A stretch of DNA of 64,000 nucleotides from contig JAEWKA010000008.1 of assembly GCA_023386265.1 (NCBI GenBank), positions 434,001 through 498,000 of the forward strand, read 5' to 3'. This DNA comes from Bacillota bacterium (lineage in GTDB: Bacteria > Bacillota > Clostridia > Oscillospirales > Oscillospiraceae). The notes under the pieces were generated by a model. The model was not told the origin of the DNA, did no database searches, and was given only the letters and a program-made list of their open reading frames with translations. Positions 1 through 8,340 of this stretch are shown here, piece by piece. Numbering within the stretch: the stretch's first letter is position 1; each line of letters starts with the position of its first letter. The position numbers and the translations under genes are program-made.

Positions 1-831
1 GAGGAACAATACCTATTGGATGTTGAGGCGATATTGTCGCATAGATATGATAATGGAGCCGACTATTGGACAACACCCGACAAACGTCTAATAAAAGGAG
101 CTCCATTCTCGACTTTGGAGAGCGTGCAGATTCTGCTGGGATTAGGCATGGATAAAGACGAGCCTTTGCTAAAAGAAGCCGCCGAATTGATATTCAGTAC
201 ATGGCGTGAAGATGGACGTTTTAAGCTGTACCCACAAGGCGGTATTTATCCCTGTCATACAGTCAACGCTTTAAGCGTGCTTTGCCACATGGGCTATGCC
301 TCCGATTTAAGGCTGCAAAGAACCTTCCGTCATCTTTTAGACACTCAGTATGCCGACGGAGGCTGGCGATGCAATAAATTCAGCTTTGGCCGAGGACCGG
401 AAACAGAGTATTCAAACCCCTTGCCAACGCTTACCGCACTCGATGCTTTTCGTTTCAGTGACTATCTCAACAAAGAAGAGGTGCTTGACAAATCAGTAGA
501 TTTCTTGCTTGCGCATTGGACAATCAGAAAGCCGATTGGCCCCTGCCACTATGGAATCGGAACACTATTCATGCAGACCGAATATCCCTTCAGTAATTAC
601 AACCTTTTTATTTATATCTATGTTTTGTCGTTTTATAATAGGGCAAAGAAAGATGCGCGGTTTCTTGAAGCCTTGAAAACACTGGAATCCAAAATGGTCG
701 ATGGCCAGATTGTGGTTGAACGCGTTAATCAGAAGCTTGCCCGGCTTTCTTTCTGCAAAAAGGGAGAACCCAGCGCACTCGCAACAAAACGCTATCACGA
801 GATAATTAGAAATCTTGGTGAAAAGTCATAG
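1..831 (+). CDS. Prenyltransferase-like alpha-alpha toroid protein, 5' end outside window
   Basis: The frame is open from the first base, so the gene almost certainly begins upstream. The only in-window start is a TTG at 16 with no credible ribosome binding site. The visible 270-odd residues are helical and rich in aromatic residues. They include a QYADGGW stretch near residue 111 that resembles the QW motifs of squalene-hopene cyclase and prenyltransferase alpha-alpha toroids, plus several repeats starting with hydrophobic helices. No catalytic DxDD motif is visible, so a terpene cyclase function is not supported. Many clostridial toroid proteins of this length are uncharacterised. It ends just before a strong bidirectional hairpin. 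Confidence 0.6.
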   Translation, partial: EEQYLLDVEAILSHRYDNGADYWTTPDKRLIKGAPFSTLESVQILLGLGMDKDEPLLKEAAELIFSTWREDGRFKLYPQGGIYPCHTVNALSVLCHMGYASDLRLQRTFRHLLDTQYADGGWRCNKFSFGRGPETEYSNPLPTLTALDAFRFSDYLNKEEVLDKSVDFLLAHWTIRKPIGPCHYGIGTLFMQTEYPFSNYNLFIYIYVLSFYNRAKKDARFLEALKTLESKMVDGQIVVERVNQKLARLSFCKKGEPSALATKRYHEIIRNLGEKS

Positions 832-867
832 CGGCATTTGAAGGCTTTATCGAGCAAGTAGCAGTTT

Positions 868-909
868 AAATATAGAAGAGCGCACCAATCGGTGCGCTCT
901 TCTATATTT
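868..909. terminator. Bidirectional intrinsic terminator
   Basis: A perfect 19-bp inverted repeat with a 4-nt loop is flanked by A/T-rich arms that give a U-run on either strand. It lies between the convergent toroid gene and potD and overlaps the potD stop codon, so it can end both transcripts. Confidence 0.9.
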
Positions 910-1954
910 AATTTTCTGATTTTAGCTCTACCCACATCTTGTCATAGTAGTTCAACGTCTCCTGGGGGAGGTTGATATATGACTCGCTTTCTGAAAGCAC
1001 TGCATTGTCGGGGTACATTATGCCTTTTGTAAAATCATCGACTTCAATCAGATCCTTGACTTCCTTGTTGGGGCTGGTGTATCCGATATAAACGGAGTTA
1101 GCCATACTCTGCTCGGTCCCTGACATGAAATTAATGAAGGCCTCTGCGTTATCCTTGTTTTCCGCGTTTTTGAGAACGCACATCGCGTCGCAAAAAACAT
1201 TCGTTCCTTCCTTTGGAATGCAGAACTTGAGATTGGGATTTGCCTCATGCATTGTGAGGTAGTCACCGGCGTAATATGGGCCGATTGCGGCCTCGCCGCT
1301 TTCAAGCTTGTCGAAAATCTGATCCATGACATAGCCCTGAAGAATGGGTTTCTGCTGTTTCAGAAGCTCAAAGGCTTTGTCAAGCTCGCTCTCATCCGTC
1401 GTATTCATCGAGTAGCCGAGATACCGGAGGGCGATTGCCATCGCGTCACGCGAGTTATCGAACATCAGTATGTTGCCTATGTTCTTCTCGTCGAAGAGAG
1501 CGCCCCAGCTAGAAACCTCGCCAACGACTGCCGGGTCATAGATTATTCCCATGGTGCCCCACATATAAGGCACGCTGTATTTATTGTCCGCGTCATATGC
1601 CATGCTCTTTAGACTGTCATCGATGAGCGAATAGTTCGGGATCTTCGAAAAATCGAGGGGCTCGAGCATATCCTCGTCGATAAGTCGGGAAATCATATAA
1701 TCGGAGGGGACGACAACGTCATAGCTCACGCCGCCCTGTTTTAAGACGGAATACATCTGCTCGTTTGATTCATAGGTCTTGTAGTTGACCTTGATGCCCG
1801 TTTCGTTTTCGAACTGCGTTATAAGGTCTGTGTCGATGTATTCGCCCCAGTTATAAACATTGACAACTCCGTTCGGGGTTTTGCTTCCTCCGCAGCCGGA
1901 AAACAGGCAGACGAGCATAACGGCGCAGATAACAATTGAAACTGTTTTTTTCAT
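908..1954 (-). CDS. potD: Spermidine/putrescine ABC transporter substrate-binding lipoprotein
   Basis: This is the extracytoplasmic binding protein of a polyamine importer. The 348-residue product starts with a lipoprotein signal (MKKTVSIVICAVMLVCLFSGC, lipobox LFSG-C at residue 21), followed by the PotD-type domain beginning NVYNWGEYID near residue 32, typical of the spermidine/putrescine family. The length fits the family. Its ATG overlaps the potC stop as ATGA, and the SD (AAAGGAG) lies inside the last potC codons, so translation is coupled. It is the last gene of the potABCD operon and ends in the shared terminator. The exact polyamine bound cannot be told from the sequence. Confidence 0.93.
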   Translation of the reverse strand: MKKTVSIVICAVMLVCLFSGCGGSKTPNGVVNVYNWGEYIDTDLITQFENETGIKVNYKTYESNEQMYSVLKQGGVSYDVVVPSDYMISRLIDEDMLEPLDFSKIPNYSLIDDSLKSMAYDADNKYSVPYMWGTMGIIYDPAVVGEVSSWGALFDEKNIGNILMFDNSRDAMAIALRYLGYSMNTTDESELDKAFELLKQQKPILQGYVMDQIFDKLESGEAAIGPYYAGDYLTMHEANPNLKFCIPKEGTNVFCDAMCVLKNAENKDNAEAFINFMSGTEQSMANSVYIGYTSPNKEVKDLIEVDDFTKGIMYPDNAVLSESESYINLPQETLNYYDKMWVELKSEN

Positions 1955-2781
1955 TCCAGTGCTCCTTTCAGCATTCCATCTTTTTTTATCTCTGCCTTGT
2001 GCTGCCTTGATTCACGTACATTGACGATGACAAGGAGAATCAGAACTACGGCAAAGAGAAGTGTTGAAATTGCGTTTATTTTCGGGCTTATTCTGCGGCG
2101 GGTCATGGCGTAGATGGTCATGGAAAGCGTCTGCACGCTGCTTCCCGCCGTGAAATAGCTGATTACGAAGTCGTCCATCGACATGGTAAAGGCTATCAGA
2201 AGTCCATTTATTATTCCCGGCATAATTTCGGGTATTATCGCTTTATAAATTGTCTGGAACCATGTACAGCCGAGGTCCTGCGCCGCTTCAAAAAGGTTGC
2301 GGTCAAGCTGATAGAGCTTCGGCATGACAGAGAGAATAACATAGGGTATATCGAAGCTGATGTGTGCGATTAAAAGCGTTCCGAACCCGAGCTCAAAGTT
2401 CATGAGCGCGCCCGCCGAGACGAAAAGCAGCGAGAGCGAAACACCCGTTATGATGTCCGCGTTGACGACGGGGATGTTGTTGACTAGAAGGAGCGGACTT
2501 CGCCAGTTCTTCTTCATGTTGAAAAAACCGATGGCGGCAAAGGTGCCGATTACGGCGGCGGCGACGGAGGCGATGACTGACACTGTAATCGTCGTTTGAA
2601 GTGACGACATTATGAGGCTGTCGCTAAAAAGCTCCTTATACCAGTTGAGCGTAAAGCCCGACCAGATAGTGCGGCTTTTTGTGGAATTGAACGAGAAAAT
2701 GATGAGAACAACAATGGGCGCATATAGGAAAACATAGGTGAGCGCGGCGAATATCTTTCCGCCCGCATAATTTTTTTTCAT
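1951..2781 (-). CDS. potC: Spermidine/putrescine ABC transporter permease PotC
   Basis: This is an inner-membrane permease of the polyamine importer. The 276 residues hold about six hydrophobic segments and the EAA-type cytoplasmic loop (EAAQDLGCTWFQTIYKAIIP, around residues 165-184) that docks on the ATPase. The ATG overlaps the potB stop by 4 bp and the stop overlaps the potD start by 4 bp, so the permeases and binding protein are translationally coupled. The order potA-potB-potC-potD is the standard one. Confidence 0.93.
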   Translation of the reverse strand: MKKNYAGGKIFAALTYVFLYAPIVVLIIFSFNSTKSRTIWSGFTLNWYKELFSDSLIMSSLQTTITVSVIASVAAAVIGTFAAIGFFNMKKNWRSPLLLVNNIPVVNADIITGVSLSLLFVSAGALMNFELGFGTLLIAHISFDIPYVILSVMPKLYQLDRNLFEAAQDLGCTWFQTIYKAIIPEIMPGIINGLLIAFTMSMDDFVISYFTAGSSVQTLSMTIYAMTRRRISPKINAISTLLFAVVLILLVIVNVRESRQHKAEIKKDGMLKGALE

Positions 2782-3701
2782 ATCACTACCGCCTGTTCCT
2801 CACCCTCGCCGAACTTGTTCATGACGCTCATGCAGATAACAACAATGACCATCATAATAAGGGAGATAGCGGAGCCTAAATGCGGATTATAGGCGGCTCC
2901 CGTGAACTGCATCTCAATAAGGTCGCCTAAAAGCATAACTGTTCCGTTTGAGAGCAGCTTTGAAATGACAAAGGTTGAAACGGCAGGCACAAAAACCATT
3001 GTTATGCCGCTGATGACGCCCGAAAGGCTCAAGGGTAAAATAATCTTCCTAAATACCTTCCTTCTATTTGCGCCGAGATCCTGCGCCGCTTCAATTACAA
3101 AGGGATCAATTTTGACTATAACGCTTTGAATTGGCAGAATCATAAACGGCAGGTAATTATAAACCATACCGAGGATAACAGCTCCGTCCGTATTGATAAG
3201 CTGAAAATGCGTTATCGGGGTATAGCCGATTTCGCCTGCGTGGAGGGAGTTTATCAGGTCGAAAACTCCGATTGAGGCTAGAAGCCGGTTAATGAGACCA
3301 GTGTTTTCAAGAAGCGACATCCACGCATAGGTGCGCAGCAGAAAATTTATCCACATGGGGAGCATTATGAGCATAATCAAGATGCGCTGGTTTTTGGGTG
3401 ACATGCGGCTTATCGTGAGCGCGACGGGATAGCCTATCAAAATGCAGACGACTGTTGCAACGAACGCAAGCCAAATACTGCGTACGAAAACGGGGGCGTA
3501 GTCTATCATACCCGAAAAATTGTCGAAGGTAAAACCGCCCGATGAGCTTGTGAACGCGTATACAGCGATGAGAATTATCGGTATCACGACAAAAAGCGAC
3601 ATCCAAAGGACGTATGGATAGGCGAAGGACTGTCTGCGGAAGCGGTCGAAAAAGCCGCCCACGGCACTGAAAGCGCCGGAGAAGATTTTTCCTTTACTCA
3701 T
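2778..3701 (-). CDS. potB: Spermidine/putrescine ABC transporter permease PotB
   Basis: This is the first permease of the polyamine importer. A longer frame extends to 3773, but that part lies inside potA. The ATG at 3701 is preceded by GGAGGG at a good distance and opens with MSKGKIFSG, so it is chosen (307 residues). About six membrane segments are visible, with the EAA loop (EAAQDLGANRRKVFRKIILP) near residue 206. It overlaps the potA stop by 8 bp and the potC start by 4 bp. Confidence 0.92.
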   Translation of the reverse strand: MSKGKIFSGAFSAVGGFFDRFRRQSFAYPYVLWMSLFVVIPIILIAVYAFTSSSGGFTFDNFSGMIDYAPVFVRSIWLAFVATVVCILIGYPVALTISRMSPKNQRILIMLIMLPMWINFLLRTYAWMSLLENTGLINRLLASIGVFDLINSLHAGEIGYTPITHFQLINTDGAVILGMVYNYLPFMILPIQSVIVKIDPFVIEAAQDLGANRRKVFRKIILPLSLSGVISGITMVFVPAVSTFVISKLLSNGTVMLLGDLIEMQFTGAAYNPHLGSAISLIMMVIVVICMSVMNKFGEGEEQAVVI

Positions 3702-4830
3702 CTTCCTGCCCTCCGTCGTCAGGAGCGGCAGAAAGCTCATCATATTCCGCACTGTAGGAGCTGTAGTCTCCATAAAGCCCCGAATACTCGCTCTTTTTCA
3801 TTATGTGGAAGCCATCCGGATCAATCTTTACGCCGATTTTCGCTCCGACGGGGGAATGGTCGGTCGTTTGGATGAGCCATTTAAAGCCTTGAAAGTCGAC
3901 GATTATGTCGTATTGCATGCCCTTGAAGGTGACCTCGGTCACGGTACCGGTCATCTGTCCCTGTGGAACCTCGACAATATCAATGTCCTCAGGGCGCACG
4001 ACAACATCGACAGGTTCATTCGGTGAAAAGCCCTTGTCGAGGCACTGAAAGTTCCTGCCGTACATGCGGACGGTGTTGTCCGAAACCATTACGCCATCTA
4101 TTATGTTGCTCTCGCCTATAAAATCCGCGACGAAAGCGTTTTTCGGTTCATTGTATATATCCAAAGGAGTGCCAATCTGCTGAATTTCGCCCTTGTTCAT
4201 AACAACGACGGTATCAGACATTGTCAGGGCTTCCTCCTGATCATGCGTAACATAAATAAAAGTGATGCCCACCTGCTGCTGAATCTGCTTGAGCTCGCGC
4301 TGCATATCCTTGCGGAGCTTCAGATCCAAAGCGCCCAGCGGTTCATCTAGAAGCAGTACCTGCGGCCTGTTTATGACAGCTCTGGCTATGGCGACGCGCT
4401 GCTGCTGTCCTCCGGAGAGCTGGCTGACAGAGCGCTTTTCATAGCCTTTGAGCGCAACAAGCTCCAGAGACTCCTGCACTCTCCGCGCAATCTCCTCTTC
4501 CGAGAGCTTTGGCCTTTGAACTCGAAGTCCAAAGGCAATGTTCTCAAAAACATTGAGATGCGTGAACAGCGCGTACTTCTGAAAAACCGTGTTGATCTTG
4601 CGCTTATGAGGTGGAACATCATTAATCTTCACACCATCGAAAATCACCGTGCCGGAATCGGGTCTCAAAAAGCCGCCGATTATGCGCAGCGTAGTTGTTT
4701 TTCCGCAGCCCGAGGGACCGAGCAGTGTGAGAAATTCTTTATCCTTTATAGCTAAGCTAATCGAGTCAAGTACGACCTCGCCGTCAAATTCCTTGCGGCA
4801 GTTCTCAAGTCGTATTAATTCTTTGGCCAT
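3694..4830 (-). CDS. potA: Spermidine/putrescine ABC transporter ATP-binding protein PotA
   Basis: This is the cytoplasmic ATPase that powers polyamine uptake. From the chosen ATG at 4830 (SD AAAGGGGG just upstream; a longer frame to 4884 lacks one) the product has 378 residues. Visible motifs are Walker A GPSGCGKTT at residues 38-46, the signature LSGGQQQR, Walker B with LLLDEPLGALD, and the switch histidine in VTHDQEEA. These are followed by a C-terminal TOBE region with VDVVVRPEDI. It is the first gene of the pot operon, downstream of a strong promoter and a leader of about 140 nt. Confidence 0.95.
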   Translation of the reverse strand: MAKELIRLENCRKEFDGEVVLDSISLAIKDKEFLTLLGPSGCGKTTTLRIIGGFLRPDSGTVIFDGVKINDVPPHKRKINTVFQKYALFTHLNVFENIAFGLRVQRPKLSEEEIARRVQESLELVALKGYEKRSVSQLSGGQQQRVAIARAVINRPQVLLLDEPLGALDLKLRKDMQRELKQIQQQVGITFIYVTHDQEEALTMSDTVVVMNKGEIQQIGTPLDIYNEPKNAFVADFIGESNIIDGVMVSDNTVRMYGRNFQCLDKGFSPNEPVDVVVRPEDIDIVEVPQGQMTGTVTEVTFKGMQYDIIVDFQGFKWLIQTTDHSPVGAKIGVKIDPDGFHIMKKSEYSGLYGDYSSYSAEYDELSAAPDDGGQEDE

Positions 4831-4979
4831 TGGCGTCCCCCTTTGGTTTGGTACCGGCATGAGTGCATAAGCCAAATTATGCATATCATATAGTAATCCG
4901 ATATTTCCCGATTTTTTCTCTTTTCCCCGCTGTATCCGCGTGTAGCATCCCGCTTGCGAGCTTTTACAGCGTAAAACTC

Positions 4980-5008
4980 AATATATATTTAAAAATGTCA
5001 GTTGTCAA
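4980..5008 (-). promoter_or_regulatory. Sigma-A promoter of the potABCD operon
   Basis: Reading the minus strand, TTGACA is separated by 17 bp from TATATT. The -35 box lies inside the last codons of the upstream pseudouridine synthase gene. Transcription would start near 4973, leaving a leader of about 140 nt before potA that contains a GCTGTA/TACAGC pairing but no riboswitch class recognised here. Confidence 0.75.
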
Positions 5009-5975
5009 CGGAAAATTGGAAATCAAAATATTTTTTGGCGAAATCTACATTATCCACTGAGAAGCTCTGCCCCCGGAGGTAATTCAGCGCTCCTGCGTCG
5101 GTTTCGAAGATAAATTTCAGGCGATAGGAATACAGTGCCTGAGCCTTCTCCCCAAATTCCCTGTTTTTGCGTTCCTCACCGTATTTTCCGTCGCCCAGAA
5201 GCGGGTTACCAAGCTCCGCCATCTGCGCGCGTATCTGGTGGGTACGCCCTGTGAGCAGGCGGCACTCGACGAGCGAAAGCCCGTTTTTCGTCTGCAAAGT
5301 ATGGTATTCCGTAACGGCTTCTTTGGCGCCCGGACAGCTGTGTTTTTTTACAAAGACCTGATTTTTTGAGGCATCCTTGAATATCCAGTCTCGCAGGACT
5401 CCCTCCTTAGGGCTTGGCTTGCCGTATACCGTACAGAGATAATACTTATCTATTTCCCTGTCTCTGATTTTCTCATTCATTATTCGCAGAGCCTCGGCGT
5501 TTTTCGCCGCAATAACGATTCCGCCCGTATTGCGGTCAATACGGTTGCACAAAGCGGGAGCAAAGGAGTTCTCGGTTCTGGGGCTCCACTCACCCTTCTG
5601 GGCAAGATAAGCCTGTATATTTGCTATAAGCGTGTCATAGCTCCAATCGCCGGCACTGTGGCAGAGCATTCCCGGCTTTTTATCGGCTAGAAGTATGTTC
5701 TCGTCCTCATAGACTATGGTCAGCCTCGGCTTTGAAACCTTAAGGTAAGCGTTCTCCTCCGTAGGCACATCGAAAAACTCATCATTTATATAGAGCTGAA
5801 GTACATCGCCCAGTTTGACCTTCTCGTCGCGCTTCGAGCCCTTGCCGTTTAGCTTTATGCGCTTCAGGCGGATGTATTTCTGCAGAAGTGACTCCGGCAA
5901 AAGCGGAACAGCCTTGCCCAAAAAGCGATCCAGACGCTGGTCCGCGTCATTTTTCGTTACTGTTAGTTCTCTCAT
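4998..5975 (-). CDS. RluA-family RNA pseudouridine synthase
   Basis: This protein is predicted to isomerise uridine to pseudouridine in rRNA or tRNA. The 325-residue product has an N-terminal S4-like RNA-binding domain (about residues 1-65) and an RluA/RluC/RluD catalytic domain. The catalytic Asp is D147 in NRIDRNTGG, a variant of the usual RLDKDTSG. A conserved VECRLLTGRTHQIRAQ segment follows near residue 235. The S4-plus-catalytic architecture suggests an RluC or RluD-like enzyme, but the target position cannot be assigned. It is transcribed alone, and its 3' end carries the promoter of the pot operon. Confidence 0.88.
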   Translation of the reverse strand: MRELTVTKNDADQRLDRFLGKAVPLLPESLLQKYIRLKRIKLNGKGSKRDEKVKLGDVLQLYINDEFFDVPTEENAYLKVSKPRLTIVYEDENILLADKKPGMLCHSAGDWSYDTLIANIQAYLAQKGEWSPRTENSFAPALCNRIDRNTGGIVIAAKNAEALRIMNEKIRDREIDKYYLCTVYGKPSPKEGVLRDWIFKDASKNQVFVKKHSCPGAKEAVTEYHTLQTKNGLSLVECRLLTGRTHQIRAQMAELGNPLLGDGKYGEERKNREFGEKAQALYSYRLKFIFETDAGALNYLRGQSFSVDNVDFAKKYFDFQFSVDN

Positions 5976-6070
5976 GTTTTTTCTCCGAGCTTTCTCCGAA
6001 ACTGTTTAAAAATACGTTGAATGATATTATAATAGCATTGTTTCATCTAATAGTATATATCAATTTTTAG

Positions 6071-6099
6071 TTGACAAGCCGCGATATATAAATTATAAT
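6071..6099 (+). promoter_or_regulatory. Sigma-A promoter of the yceD-like/rpmF operon
   Basis: TTGACA, a 17-bp spacer and a perfect TATAAT lie 27 bp before the start codon of the DUF177 gene. This is close to consensus, as expected for a ribosomal protein operon. Confidence 0.85.
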
Positions 6100-6125
6100 A
6101 CTCAAGCGACTATGTGAGGTGCTCA

Positions 6126-6626
6126 ATGAGGCTTAATCTCTGCGAAATTATCGAAATGCCCGGCAGCAGTCTGCCGTTCAAGTGTGAACTTGAAACGGAA
6201 AGGCTGATTGCTCCTGCAATTAAGAGTTTTGTTTCGCCTCCATCTGCGGAGGGAATTATCCGCAATTCCGCTGGCGTGCTTATGCTGACGGGAACGATTA
6301 GAGCCGAAATGTTCTGCATCTGCGACAGGTGCTCCGCAGAATTCCATTGTGAAAAAGAGATTCCTCTTGAAGCAAAGATTAGCGCGCACCCGTCGGACGA
6401 AGACGACCCCGAAGTATTCCCTCTTGATGGGAACTGGCTGGACTTGGGCGATCTGCTCGAGACTTGCTTCATTCTCAGTACAGAGTCAAAATTTCTCTGC
6501 AGGGAAGATTGCGCCGGACTTTGTCCTATTTGCGGCAAAAACCTTGGCGACGGCCCTTGTGGTTGCAAAAAGGAAATTGATCCAAGATTAGCTGTATTAG
6601 GTCAGCTTTTGGACAAAAATAACTAA
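6126..6626 (+). CDS. DUF177 (YceD/YlbN-like) protein upstream of L32
   Basis: This is a family found next to rpmF in most bacteria and linked to large-subunit rRNA metabolism in some; its biochemical role is unsettled. The ATG at 6126 is chosen because GTGAGGTG precedes it at the right distance; the alternative GTG at 6114 would itself be part of that SD. The product is 166 residues and carries the typical cysteine pairs (CICDRC in the middle, then CREDCAGLCPICG near the C-terminus), suggesting metal binding. It is 39 bp upstream of rpmF and cotranscribed with it. Confidence 0.85.
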   Translation: MRLNLCEIIEMPGSSLPFKCELETERLIAPAIKSFVSPPSAEGIIRNSAGVLMLTGTIRAEMFCICDRCSAEFHCEKEIPLEAKISAHPSDEDDPEVFPLDGNWLDLGDLLETCFILSTESKFLCREDCAGLCPICGKNLGDGPCGCKKEIDPRLAVLGQLLDKNN

Positions 6627-6665
6627 TAAAAGCTGTCAAACCAGCTAACAACAGGAGGTGTCAAT

Positions 6666-6848
6666 ATGGCGGTTCCAAAAAGAAAAACATCGAAAGCAAG
6701 AAGAGACAAGAGACGTAGCTCTCATTGGAAGCTCGAAGCTCCCGGAATCGTTGCGTGCCCCAACTGCGGCGCGTATCATCTGCCCCACCGCGTTTGTAAG
6801 GCCTGCGGTTTCTACAACGGACGCAAGGTTCTCGACGTAAAAGGGTAA
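6666..6848 (+). CDS. rpmF: 50S ribosomal protein L32
   Basis: This is a 60-residue large-subunit ribosomal protein. It starts MAVPKRKTSKARRDKRR, the family hallmark, and has a zinc-ribbon with two CxxC pairs (CPNC and CKAC), so this is the zinc-binding form. The AGGAGG ribosome binding site ends 7 nt before the ATG. It is second in the operon with the DUF177 gene and is followed by an intrinsic terminator. Confidence 0.98.
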   Translation: MAVPKRKTSKARRDKRRSSHWKLEAPGIVACPNCGAYHLPHRVCKACGFYNGRKVLDVKG

Positions 6849-6862
6849 ACTTGAAGCTTGAG

Positions 6863-6891
6863 GAGAGGAGGCACACGCCCCCTCTCTTTTT
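6863..6891 (+). terminator. Terminator after rpmF
   Basis: A 10-bp stem with one mismatch and a 4-nt loop (GAGAGGAGGC/GCCCCCTCTC) is followed by TTTTT, 14 bp after the rpmF stop codon. Confidence 0.85.
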
Positions 6892-6979
6892 GCTTTACCT
6901 TTTAGTAGACAAATAAACGCCGCACACCATCGTCTGCGGGGCTTATTTGAATTCTGTATGCTTTGAAAGGAGCAGGCAC

Positions 6980-8314
6980 ATGGGTTCTGTAATAACTAAA
7001 ATTGAAAAGTACAGTCCCCTGCTGCACAAGGCGAAGGTTGGGGACACGCTCGTTTCCATTAACGGCAAGGAGCTTGAGGATGTGCTCGACTATAAGTTTT
7101 TTTCTTACGACTCAAGGCTCGAGGTGCTTCTGGAATCCGAAAGCGGTCAAAGGCGCACGGTCCGCGTTAAAAAAGACGCAGGAAGCGACCTTGGACTTGA
7201 ATTCACAACCTATCTCATGGACAAGGCGCGTGCATGTAAAAACCGCTGTGTGTTCTGCTTTGTCGACCAGTTGCCGAGAGGTCTGCGCAGAACGCTCTAT
7301 TTCAAGGACGACGATGCGAGACTCAGCTTTCTCACAGGCAACTATATTACGCTCACGAACCTTTCTGAGCGCGAAATCCAGCGCATAATCGACCTTCGCA
7401 TAAGCCCTATAAACGTATCCGTCCACGCGACGGAGCCGGAACTCCGGGCAAAACTTCTGGGCAATCTCGAAGGAGCAAACGGCTATGAGCTTCTTAAACG
7501 GCTGTCTGCCGGTGGGATAACGATGAACTGCCAGATTGTCTGCTGTCCGGAACTGAACGACGGAGAGGCCCTCTCACGCAGTATGACAGACTTAGCCGCG
7601 CTCTATCCGCAGGTGAATTCTGTTTCCATCGTCCCCGTAGGGCTTACTAAGCACAGAGAGCACCTTTTCCCTTTGAAACCCTTTGACAGGGAGGGCGCCA
7701 CTGAGACTCTCGACAGGGTCAACGCCTTCGGCGATGTCTGCCTTGAAAAACACGGTAGCCGTATCTTCTTCCCTTCTGATGAACTCTTTCTCAAGGCGGA
7801 ACGTCCGATACCGGAGGACGAATATTATGAGGACTACACCCAGCTTGAAAACGGCGTCGGACTTCTTCGGCTTTTGCAGGAGGAGTTCAGGTCGGCTCTG
7901 GAAAACGAGGACGTTAAAAGTGACGGCATACCGTTTTCGATTGCGACAGGCGTCTCAGCCGGGCCTTTTCTTGCAAAGCTCTTAGTGACAGCGACGCAAA
8001 AGCATGATAACATAAACGGAAGGGTATTTCCGGTAAAAAATGACTTTTTCGGGCACACTATAGATGTGGCGGGACTCGTCACGGGGCGCGACCTGATTAA
8101 TCAGCTTCGCAACAAGGATTTGGGAGAGCGCCTACTCATCCCTCAGGTCATGCTGCGCGACGGCGAGGGAGTTTTCCTTGACGACGTCACAGTATCCGAG
8201 GTCGAAAAAGAACTTCAGACTCAGGTCATCCCCATCGGTCAGGACGGTGGAGACCTGTTCCTTGCCATGACAGGCAACTTTTCCCTAAACGATTTGGAAT
8301 ACCCGAAAAAATAA
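6980..8314 (+). CDS. DUF512 family radical SAM protein with N-terminal PDZ-like domain
   Basis: This is a conserved clostridial iron-sulfur protein of unknown reaction. From the ATG at 6980 (SD AAAGGAG) the product has 444 residues. The N-terminus (to about residue 65) looks PDZ-like. A radical SAM cysteine triad CxxxCxxC follows at C86, C90 and C93 (CKNRCVFC), then GDTLVSIN-type core elements and the C-terminal DUF512 region. In Firmicutes this family commonly sits just upstream of der, exactly as here (26 bp gap). The family is common in anaerobes; substrate and product are unknown. Confidence 0.88.
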   Translation: MGSVITKIEKYSPLLHKAKVGDTLVSINGKELEDVLDYKFFSYDSRLEVLLESESGQRRTVRVKKDAGSDLGLEFTTYLMDKARACKNRCVFCFVDQLPRGLRRTLYFKDDDARLSFLTGNYITLTNLSEREIQRIIDLRISPINVSVHATEPELRAKLLGNLEGANGYELLKRLSAGGITMNCQIVCCPELNDGEALSRSMTDLAALYPQVNSVSIVPVGLTKHREHLFPLKPFDREGATETLDRVNAFGDVCLEKHGSRIFFPSDELFLKAERPIPEDEYYEDYTQLENGVGLLRLLQEEFRSALENEDVKSDGIPFSIATGVSAGPFLAKLLVTATQKHDNINGRVFPVKNDFFGHTIDVAGLVTGRDLINQLRNKDLGERLLIPQVMLRDGEGVFLDDVTVSEVEKELQTQVIPIGQDGGDLFLAMTGNFSLNDLEYPKK

Positions 8315-8340
8315 AAACATAAAACCAAGGAGGGCAACGC